This document shows positions 1 through 4,930 of a stretch of 9,313 nucleotides of DNA, piece after piece. The translations under genes and the position numbers were made by a program. The stretch's first letter is position 1. The number at the start of each line of letters is the position of its first letter. The stretch is from Actinomycetota bacterium (GTDB lineage: Bacteria > Actinomycetota > Thermoleophilia > Gaiellales > Gaiellaceae), in assembly GCA_013817555.1 (NCBI GenBank), contig JACDCN010000067.1:1-9313 (forward strand). The letters are read 5' to 3'. The notes below the pieces were generated by a model that did no database searches, was not told the origin of the DNA, and was given only the letters and a program-made list of their open reading frames with translations.

Positions 1-15
1 GTCTATGGACCTCAC
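1..15 (-). CDS. rnpA: Probable RNase P protein component, first 5 codons only (runs off the left edge)
   Basis: After the rpmH stop on the minus strand, a GTG at 15-13 opens a frame reading M-R-S-I-D to the window edge. A GAGG lies 6 nt upstream of it, a good Shine-Dalgarno position. In most bacteria rnpA, the protein subunit of the tRNA-5'-processing ribozyme RNase P, follows rpmH directly and is co-transcribed with it; many RnpA proteins begin with a short basic leader. Only five residues are visible, so the identity rests on synteny and the ribosome binding site, not on protein similarity. Another start outside the window is possible. Confidence 0.4.
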
Positions 16-35
16 ACCAAGCCTCGAGTGCGCCT

Positions 36-170
36 TCAGGCGGACAGCCGCTTGCGTCCTCTCGCGCGGCGGCGCTTCAGAATCGCGCGGCCCGCGCGCG
101 ACGACATCCGCGCTCGAAACCCGTGCCGTCGCTTGCGGCGGCGTACGTTCGGCTGGTAGGTGCGTTTCAC
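36..170 (-). CDS. rpmH: 50S ribosomal protein L34
   Basis: This 44-residue, very basic protein starts V/M-K-R-T-Y-Q-P-N and contains H-G-F-R-A-R-M, R-A-G-R-A-I-L and a C-terminal K-R-L-S-A, the diagnostic L34 pattern at full family length. L34 binds 23S rRNA in the large ribosomal subunit. The start is the GTG at 170-168, because family members begin at the K-R-T-Y-Q block; the open frame continues further upstream but that part does not resemble L34. No clear Shine-Dalgarno sequence precedes the GTG. The gene is divergent from dnaA across the origin region and is followed 20 bp downstream by the probable rnpA start, the usual rpmH-rnpA pair. Confidence 0.96.
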   Translation of the reverse strand: MKRTYQPNVRRRKRRHGFRARMSSRAGRAILKRRRARGRKRLSA

Positions 171-213
171 AATTTTCGAGTGTTCGGAATGAGGGCGAGC
201 GGACGGAGCGCGC

Positions 214-219
214 AGTATA
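214..219 (-). promoter_or_regulatory. Candidate -10 element of the rpmH promoter
   Basis: On the minus strand the hexamer reads TATACT, five of six matches to TATAAT. It would start transcription near position 207 and leave a leader of about 37 nt before the rpmH GTG. I see no good -35 at 16-18 bp spacing. The DnaA-box-like TTTTCCACA at 242-250 lies just upstream, where bound DnaA could affect this promoter. Confidence 0.4.
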
Positions 220-241
220 GACGACGCCTTCCAGACCGAGC

Positions 242-250
242 TTTTCCACA
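242..250 (+). promoter_or_regulatory. DnaA-box-like 9-mer TTTTCCACA
   Basis: TTTTCCACA differs from the E. coli consensus TTATCCACA only at position 3. It lies between rpmH and dnaA, where DnaA boxes are expected, and is the best single match to consensus in the window. Confidence 0.55.
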
Positions 251-327
251 ACCTGGGGATCTGTGTGGTTTCCGAAATTGCTGCTCAGGCGTTTCCCCTG
301 TTGTCTGAATTAAGAACGAGGTGCTCA

Positions 328-359
328 TCTTCCACACCTGTGGAAACTTGTGTGGAACG
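328..359. promoter_or_regulatory. Cluster of three DnaA-box-like sites, two as an inverted pair
   Basis: TCTTCCACA (328-336, plus) and GTTTCCACA (339-347, minus) face each other with 2 bp between them, so TTCCACA-CC-TGTGGAA forms an inverted repeat at 330-345. A third site reads CGTTCCACA on the minus strand (351-359). The first two match TTATCCACA at 7 of 9 positions and the third at 6 of 9; all keep the TCCACA core that DnaA domain IV reads. TCTTCCACA recurs exactly at 1978-1986 on the other side of dnaA, which supports a lineage-specific box variant. A weaker core (TGTGGA, 415-420) lies closer to dnaA. Confidence 0.55.
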
Positions 360-436
360 CACGAAACTCCTGCAAAAGAGCTAGATTTTCGTCCGGATCG
401 CACTCGGTCGCGTCTGTGGAGGTCGCCGGGAAACGC

Positions 437-445
437 TGCTATGCT
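437..445 (+). promoter_or_regulatory. Candidate extended -10 promoter element for dnaA
   Basis: TGCTATGCT fits the extended -10 form TGnTATnnT. Initiation near 452 would give a leader of about 29 nt containing the GAGGA ribosome binding site at 473-477. There is no good -35, which extended -10 promoters may not need. The TGTGGA core at 415-420 falls in the -35 area, so DnaA binding there could repress the gene. An alternative -10 is TAGATT at 382-387. Motif evidence only. Confidence 0.3.
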
Positions 446-480
446 CGTCCCTTCCTGGAACCCGACACACTCGAGGACGA

Positions 481-1869
481 GTGAATTACTCGACGGAACC
501 TACCGCCGACAGCCTGTGGGAAGCGATCTCCGGCAGGTTGCGAGAGGTACTCAGCGAAACGACCTATGACACCTGGCTGGCGCATGCCGAGCCGGGCACT
601 CTCGCTGACGGCAGGCTTGTCGTCGTCGTTCCGAACGAGTTCACTCGGGACTGGATCGAGAGCCACTTTCGGGGTTTCGTCTCCGCTGCGGCTCGAGAGA
701 CTTCGGGTCGGGATCACCTCAGCGTCTCCTTCGTGGTGGGAGACAGCGTCGCTCCGGCACCGCCGGAAGCACCGCGTCAGTCCGGCGCCGAGACTCGCTC
801 CAGTGAGCCAGAGCTGCAGTCGTCCGACTCCCCGGAGCTCGGGCTCAATCAGAAGTACACCTTCGACACCTTCATCATCGGCTCCTCGAACCGCTTCGCG
901 CACGCCGCGGCGCTTGCAGTAGCGGAGGCGCCGGCGCAGGCGTACAACCCACTGTTCATCTACGGGAGCACCGGCCTCGGCAAGACGCACCTCCTGCAGG
1001 CGATCGGCCACTACGTTCGCCAACACTCGCGGCGTCTGACGCGGCGGTACGTCACGAGCGAGACCTTCATGAACGACTTCATCGACTCGCTCCGGGACAA
1101 GCGCATCGAAGGCTTCAAGCGCAGGTATCGAAACTACGACGTCCTTCTTATCGACGACATCCAGTTCTTCGAGGGGAAAGAGCGGATCCAGGAGGAGTTC
1201 TTCCACACGTTCAACTCGCTCTACGAGGGTGGCGCGCAGATCATCATCTCGTCCGATCGGCCTCCGCGGGAGATCGCGACGCTGGAGGAAAGGCTTCGTT
1301 CCCGCTTCGAGTGGGGTCTACTCACGGACATCCAGCCGCCCGACCTCGAGACGCGCATCGCGATCCTGCGCAAGAAGGTGAACACGGAGCGGATCGCGAT
1401 CACCGACCCCGAAGTCCTCACGTTCATCGCGAGCAGAGTCGCGTCGAATATCCGCGAGCTCGAGGGAGCTCTGACGCGGGTCGTCGCGTTCTCGTCGCTG
1501 ACGGACAGCGTCATGACCGTAGAGCTCGCCGAGCACGTCCTCAAGGACGTCTTCCCGCAAGGTGACGCTGCGCCGGAGGTCACGATCCCACGGATCCAGG
1601 AGGCGATCTCGGAGCGCTTCGGGCTGACGCTCGACGAGCTTGTGAGTCCGCGACGGTCTCAGTCAGTCGCCTATCCGCGACAGGTCGCGATGTACCTGTC
1701 GCGGGAGCTGACGGACTCCTCTCTTCCGAAGATCGGGAGAGAGTTCGGCGGGCGCGACCACACGACGGTCATGCATGCGAACTCGAAGATCACCCGTCTC
1801 ATCCGCGAGGATCGCTCTGTGTACAACCTCGTGCAAGAGTTGACCGCGCGCATCAAGCAGGCTCGGTGA
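481..1869 (+). CDS. dnaA: Chromosomal replication initiator protein DnaA
   Basis: DnaA is an ATP-dependent origin-binding protein that melts oriC and helps load the replicative helicase. The 462-residue product has all four domains. Domain I (about 1-88) contains L-W-E-A-I and the T-Y-D-T-W-L block. Domain II is a short Pro/Ser/Glu-rich linker (about 89-122), far shorter than in Streptomyces. Domain III is the AAA+ ATPase with Walker A GSTGLGKT (162-169), Walker B LLIDDIQF (222-229), sensor 1 near ISSD (256-259), the box VII arginine in R-S-R-F (R275) and the sensor 2 arginine in N-I-R-E-L-E-G (R325). Domain IV ends in the DnaA signature G-R-E-F-G-G-R-D-H-T-T-V-M-H-A-N (419-434), which reads the DnaA box. 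The GTG start at 481 is preceded by GAGGA (473-477), and domain I is complete from there. It lies between the two candidate origin clusters. Key residues appear intact. Confidence 0.98.
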   Translation: MNYSTEPTADSLWEAISGRLREVLSETTYDTWLAHAEPGTLADGRLVVVVPNEFTRDWIESHFRGFVSAAARETSGRDHLSVSFVVGDSVAPAPPEAPRQSGAETRSSEPELQSSDSPELGLNQKYTFDTFIIGSSNRFAHAAALAVAEAPAQAYNPLFIYGSTGLGKTHLLQAIGHYVRQHSRRLTRRYVTSETFMNDFIDSLRDKRIEGFKRRYRNYDVLLIDDIQFFEGKERIQEEFFHTFNSLYEGGAQIIISSDRPPREIATLEERLRSRFEWGLLTDIQPPDLETRIAILRKKVNTERIAITDPEVLTFIASRVASNIRELEGALTRVVAFSSLTDSVMTVELAEHVLKDVFPQGDAAPEVTIPRIQEAISERFGLTLDELVSPRRSQSVAYPRQVAMYLSRELTDSSLPKIGREFGGRDHTTVMHANSKITRLIREDRSVYNLVQELTARIKQAR

Positions 1870-1977
1870 AAGTGGGGGACCGGCGAGCAGTGGTCGTTCG
1901 TCCTGTGGGACCTGTTCGTGCGGACCGACACCTTCGCGCACCGGTGATTTTCCCGCTCATGCGGCACAATGGCCCCG

Positions 1978-2032
1978 TCTTCCACATGATTCACACTCCT
2001 ACTACTTCTACGAGTTCTTTTTACTAAGTAAT
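1978..2032. other. Candidate origin unwinding module: DnaA boxes, DnaA-trios and AT-rich element
   Basis: Two abutting 9-mers, TCTTCCACA (1978-1986) and TGATTCACA (1987-1995), each match TTATCCACA at 7 of 9 positions. After CTC comes CTA-CTA-CTT-CTA-CGA (1999-2013), whose complementary strand reads 3'-GAT-GAT-GAA-GAT-GCT-5'. This closely resembles the DnaA-trio element described in Bacillus subtilis oriC, where DnaA assembles on single strand from an adjacent DnaA box. An AT-rich run (2015-2032, only three G/C in 18 bases) follows and includes the first two bases of the dnaN ATG. Order and polarity agree with a basal unwinding system. The rest of the 161-bp gap (1870-1977) shows only a weak box-like TGTGGGACC at 1904-1912. 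Confidence 0.6.
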
Positions 2033-3155
2033 GAACACAGACATAGCCACCGCCGCCGAGATCCGCGCGACCTGCTCGAGGAACGAGCTCGCAACCGCTC
2101 TGGGCATCGTTGCTCGAGGCCTCTCGACCCGAGGAGCCGTGCAGGTGCTGAGCGGGATCCTCCTACGAGGCGAAGAGGGAAGGCTCACGCTCGCGTCCAC
2201 CGACATGGAGATCTCACTCCGAGCAGCGATCGCCGGCGAGCTATCCGGCGAGGGTGGCGTCGTAGTCCCGGGTCGGCTTCTCACCGATCTCGCACGGCTC
2301 CTCCCGGACGACTCCGTGACGCTGGCGTACGAGGAAGGCGACGGAGTTCTGAGCATCACATCTGGGAGTCACGCGTCCCGGTTGAATGTCTACAGCGCTG
2401 AAGACTTCCCGCGACTTCCTCCGACCGACATTCCACTCCACACGATCGCCGCGCCAGCGTTGCTTGCAACCATCGAGAAGGTCGCGCGAGCTGCCTCACG
2501 TGACGAGTCCCGGCCGGTCCTCACGGGGATCCTCGTTCGCTTCGAAGGCGACCAGTTGGTCATGGCGGCCACGGACTCATACCGCCTCGCCGTGAAGGAG
2601 ACGCAGCTCGAAGAGAGCGGCCCCGAGCTCGATGCGATCATCCCGGCTCGAGCGCTGCAGGAGCTCGCGCGGCTCGCGGGAAGTGCTGACGAGGTCCGCC
2701 TCGGCGTGCACGAGAACCACGTCATCTTTAGCGCGGGAGACGTCTGGCTGACAAGCCGCAGGATCGACGGACAGTTTCCGAACTACAAGCAGCTCCTGCC
2801 CGAGACCTTCGAGGCCGAGATCACCACAGCGCGGGAGCCCCTCCTCGAGGTAATCCGTCGCGCCGGTGTCCTCGCGCAACGAAACGCGCCCTTGCGCCTG
2901 CGCTTCGCGGAAGGCGAACTGGCTGTTTCGGCACAGACGCAGGACGTCGGAGAGGCACACGAGTCGATTCCGATCGACTACGCGGGTGAAGTGCTCGAGA
3001 TCGGTTTCAATCCCGATTTCCTGAGGGACGGCCTGGAGGCTGTGAACGGCGAGACCGTGCAGCTGAAGCTCATCAATCCTCTGCGCCCGGGATTGATCGT
3101 CTCGCCGGACGAGCGCTTTTCGTACCTGATCATGCCGATCCGACTCCCTGACTGA
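2031..3155 (+). CDS. dnaN: DNA polymerase III subunit beta (sliding clamp)
   Basis: The 374-residue product has the usual length and three-fold layout of the beta clamp, the ring that tethers polymerase III and many repair proteins to DNA. Recognisable blocks are T-C-S-R-N-E-L near the N-terminus (14-20), R-P-V-L-T-G-I-L (161-168) leading into A-T-D-S-Y-R-L-A-V (180-188), R-R-I-D-G-Q-F-P-N-Y (243-252) with the following L-L-P, and the C-terminal Y-L-I-M-P-I-R-L (365-372), part of the hydrophobic pocket for clamp-binding peptides. The ATG at 2031 gives about ten residues before the conserved core and is the only good start. No Shine-Dalgarno sequence is obvious, because the upstream sequence is the AT-rich candidate unwinding element. 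It lies 161 bp after dnaA. The gnd gene found after dnaN in Streptomyces and mycobacteria is absent. Confidence 0.97.
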   Translation: MNTDIATAAEIRATCSRNELATALGIVARGLSTRGAVQVLSGILLRGEEGRLTLASTDMEISLRAAIAGELSGEGGVVVPGRLLTDLARLLPDDSVTLAYEEGDGVLSITSGSHASRLNVYSAEDFPRLPPTDIPLHTIAAPALLATIEKVARAASRDESRPVLTGILVRFEGDQLVMAATDSYRLAVKETQLEESGPELDAIIPARALQELARLAGSADEVRLGVHENHVIFSAGDVWLTSRRIDGQFPNYKQLLPETFEAEITTAREPLLEVIRRAGVLAQRNAPLRLRFAEGELAVSAQTQDVGEAHESIPIDYAGEVLEIGFNPDFLRDGLEAVNGETVQLKLINPLRPGLIVSPDERFSYLIMPIRLPD

Positions 3156-3243
3156 GCGGCTCCAAGCCAAGAGGCCTGATGCGAAACTCACGGCGGGCCG
3201 GATGACGACCACGACACGGCGCCGGGTCGCCACCCTCCCTCGC

Positions 3244-3266
3244 CGTGCAGGCTTCTAGCCTGCGCG
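3244..3266. repeat. Short inverted repeat in the dnaN-recF gap
   Basis: GCAGGCT (3247-3253) and AGCCTGC (3257-3263) form a perfect 7-bp stem with the loop TCT. A T-G wobble and two more G-C pairs extend it to 3244-3266. There is no T-run after it, so it is not a standard intrinsic terminator. It ends 4 bp before the recF GTG and contains an in-frame TAG (3256-3258) that fixes the upstream limit of recF. It could be an operator, an RNA hairpin near the recF ribosome binding region or a dispersed intergenic repeat. The remainder of the 115-bp gap shows nothing recognisable. Confidence 0.5.
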
Positions 3267-3270
3267 ACGA

Positions 3271-4407
3271 GTGAGTGCGTCGCCCGGCTTGGTCGTGACC
3301 GCCCCCGGCGGCGCGTCAATTTCGCATCAGGGCTCCGGCGGCCTGATCGTCCGCGAGGTCACCCTCCGGGACTTCCGCTCGTACCCGCGTCTCGAGCTCG
3401 CCCTGGAGCCCGGAGTCGTGCTCGTCTCGGGCCTCAACGGGGCGGGCAAGACGAACTTGCTCGAAGCGCTCCATGTCGGAACTCAGGGCTTCTCTCCACG
3501 GTCGCGCTCGGATGCTCAACTCGTGCGCTTCGACGCCTCGGCGGGACGTGTGCGCCTCCAGGGTGTCAACGGGGAGACTCGCTTCGAGGCAGAGGTGAGC
3601 TTGGGCCCGCGAGAGGCCAGACGGGCTCGCCTGAACGGCAGCGCTTTGAGATCCGCCGAGCAGCTTCGGCACGAGCTTCAAGCGCTCGTCTTCACGCCTG
3701 ACCGCCTCGCCGTCGTGAAGGGCGCCCCGGCCGTGCGACGGGCCTATCTGGACAGGACTCTCGGCCGCTTCTTCCCAGCCCGGGCGGCTCTCCCGGTGGA
3801 GTACGCAGCCGCGGTCGGCCAACGAAACGCCGCACTGCGACGCTTGGCTGCGGGCGCCTCGTCAGCGGACGCGCTTCCACCGTGGACAGAGACCGTTGCG
3901 TCGCTCGGCGCCGAGCTCGTAACCGCGCGCGAGAAGGCGATCACTCTTCTCGCGCCTACCTTTTCGCGCTGCGCGGATAGCCTCGGCGTCATGGGAGCGA
4001 CGCTTTCGTACGAGGGTGAGCCGGTTACCGTGAGCGAGTACGAACAGCGTCTCTCGCGAGACCTCGAGCGGGGACTCACGGGAGCAGGGCCGCACCTCCA
4101 CGAGGTGCGGCTGGAGGCGGACGGCCGCGACCTGCGGAGCTACGGGTCTCAAGGTGAGCAGCGGATCGCGGTTCTCGCGCTCGTCCTGGCCGAGGCAGAG
4201 ACTCTCACCGAGAGGAGCGGCATCCGGCCGCTCGTCCTGCTCGACGACGTGCTCTCCGAGCTCGACGGCGACCGCAGGCTCGCACTGGCCGCGCTCGTGT
4301 CGGGCGCGGGGCAGACCGTACTCACCTCCACTGCAATCGCGGCCTACCCGATGGAGCCGTCGCAGTCGCTGCTCGTATCCCCAGGCGAGGTTCGGAGCGC
4401 TTCGTAG
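3271..4407 (+). CDS. recF: DNA replication and repair protein RecF
   Basis: RecF is an SMC-like ATPase that binds DNA at single-strand gaps and helps RecO and RecR load RecA. The 378-residue product shows the L-R-D-F-R-S-Y entry motif (32-38), Walker A GLNGAGKT (54-61), an ABC-type signature region S-Y-G-S-Q-G-E-Q-R (289-297) and Walker B L-V-L-L-D-D-V-L-S-E-L-D (321-332). The motif usually written G-P-H-R-D-D-L reads G-P-H-L-H-E-V here (273-279) and coincides with a perfect DNA palindrome. The GTG at 3271 is the first start after the in-frame TAG at 3256-3258, but it adds about 24 residues before the usual RecF beginning and lacks a clear ribosome binding site. A start near residue 25 (CTG at 3343, with AGGG 10 nt upstream) or TTG 3289 or GTG 3295 is possible. 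DUF721/dciA follows after 2 bp. Confidence 0.94.
   Translation: MSASPGLVVTAPGGASISHQGSGGLIVREVTLRDFRSYPRLELALEPGVVLVSGLNGAGKTNLLEALHVGTQGFSPRSRSDAQLVRFDASAGRVRLQGVNGETRFEAEVSLGPREARRARLNGSALRSAEQLRHELQALVFTPDRLAVVKGAPAVRRAYLDRTLGRFFPARAALPVEYAAAVGQRNAALRRLAAGASSADALPPWTETVASLGAELVTAREKAITLLAPTFSRCADSLGVMGATLSYEGEPVTVSEYEQRLSRDLERGLTGAGPHLHEVRLEADGRDLRSYGSQGEQRIAVLALVLAEAETLTERSGIRPLVLLDDVLSELDGDRRLALAALVSGAGQTVLTSTAIAAYPMEPSQSLLVSPGEVRSAS
4089..4111. repeat. Perfect 10-bp inverted repeat inside recF
   Basis: GCCGCACCTC (4089-4098) and GAGGTGCGGC (4102-4111) are exact reverse complements separated by CAC. The RNA hairpin would be very stable and lies wholly within recF coding sequence, encoding the G-P-H-L-H-E-V-R segment that replaces the usual family motif. 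There is no T-tract, so it is not a terminator. It may be chance in GC-rich DNA. Confidence 0.6.
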
Positions 4408-4409
4408 CC

Positions 4410-4883
4410 GTGGAGAAGATCGGAAGATCGGTGGAACAGGCACTCTCGCGGAGCGGCGGCGAAACCGCGCTCGCGCTCGCCGAGATCACCGCTGCATGGC
4501 CTAGAGCGGTGGGGGAGGCCGTCGCCCGCGAGGCATGGCCGCTTCGCGTTGCGCGAGACGGGACGTTGCACATCGCGACGACTTCTTCGACGTGGGCCTT
4601 CGAGCTCGATCGATTGTCGCCGGAGATCGAGGAGCAGCTCCGGGCCCTCATCGGCCCCGCGACCCCAAAGAAGCTCCGTTTCCGCATCGGCCCCGTGCCC
4701 GAGCCGGGAGCGACTCCACGGGATGCCTCCGACGTCTCCTCGGAGGCAGTTCGGCCGACACCGGAGGTGGATGCAGAGGCGGCCTCGCTGACCGCGGAGG
4801 TGGAGGATCCGGAGCTCCGCGCGCTCATCGCCAGAGCCGCCCGAGCGAGCCTCTCTCGGGCCTCTTCCGGCCGCCGTTTCTGA
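4410..4883 (+). CDS. dciA: DUF721 / DciA-family protein, probable replicative helicase-loading factor
   Basis: This 157-residue protein has the DUF721 pattern: an N-terminal helix followed by I-T-A-A-W-P-R-A-V-G-E-A-V-A (26-39), then P-L-R-V, G-T-L-H-I-A-T-T-S-S-T-W-A-F-E-L (51-66) and K-K-L-R-F-R-I-G (87-94). DUF721 proteins are now called DciA and are regarded as an ancestral partner of the replicative helicase DnaB in bacteria without DnaC or DnaI. A flexible Pro/Glu/Ala-rich linker (about 96-130) leads to a short charged tail, D-P-E-L-R-A-L-I-A-R-A-A-R-A, likely helical. The GTG start is 2 bp after the recF stop, implying translational coupling; GGAG lies 12 nt upstream, rather far. It sits between recF and gyrB, as in many actinobacteria. 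The helicase-loading role is inferred from the family. Confidence 0.85.
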   Translation: MEKIGRSVEQALSRSGGETALALAEITAAWPRAVGEAVAREAWPLRVARDGTLHIATTSSTWAFELDRLSPEIEEQLRALIGPATPKKLRFRIGPVPEPGATPRDASDVSSEAVRPTPEVDAEAASLTAEVEDPELRALIARAARASLSRASSGRRF

Positions 4884-4895
4884 TACAGTTCCACT

Positions 4896-4929
4896 AGCCC
4901 GCAAAACCTAGATTTTGCAGGGCTTTTTT
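4896..4929 (+). terminator. Intrinsic terminator-like hairpin immediately before gyrB
   Basis: AGCCC-GCAAAA (4896-4906) pairs with TTTTGC (4913-4918) and GGGCT (4920-4924) around a 6-nt loop (4907-4912). One unpaired A lies at 4919, giving an 11-bp stem, and a run of six T (4924-4929) follows. This is the standard intrinsic terminator shape and could end the dnaA-dnaN-recF-dciA transcript. It ends one base before the gyrB ATG and contains the only ribosome-binding-like sequence for that gene (AGGG, 4919-4922), so it might also act as an attenuator or hide the ribosome site. Structure is seen directly; function is inferred. Confidence 0.7.
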
Positions 4930-4930
4930 C

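Larger units (their letters stand above)
171..480. other. rpmH-dnaA divergent intergenic region, likely part of oriC
   Basis: This 310-bp gap holds no convincing gene. It carries several TTCCACA-core sites in both orientations (244-250, 330-336, 339-345, 351-357), a TATACT hexamer for rpmH and a possible extended -10 for dnaA. Many bacteria have DnaA-binding clusters on one or both sides of dnaA, so this is probably the upstream half of a bipartite origin and also the site of dnaA autoregulation. That role is inferred from position and motif density. The stretch is less GC-rich than the flanking genes. Confidence 0.6.

Noticed and set aside
171..251. Upstream extension of rpmH giving a 71-residue protein
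   Set aside because: L34 proteins start at the K-R-T-Y-Q block; the extension has no L34 similarity and includes the candidate -10 element.
5..308. Plus-strand open frames over rpmH and the origin region
   Set aside because: No ribosome site or known motif; the first covers rpmH antisense and the second crosses candidate promoter and DnaA-box sequence.
439..1206. Long open frame on the minus strand, antisense to dnaA (255 codons)
   Set aside because: It is the reverse shadow of dnaA in GC-rich DNA; the product has no recognisable domain, while the plus-strand frame encodes complete DnaA domains.
1904..1912. TGTGGGACC as a further DnaA box
   Set aside because: Only 5 of 9 positions match TTATCCACA on the reverse strand; too weak to call separately.
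3156..3270. A small gene or terminator between dnaN and recF
   Set aside because: No credible start with a ribosome site and no stem followed by a T-run; only the short inverted repeat near recF is supportable.
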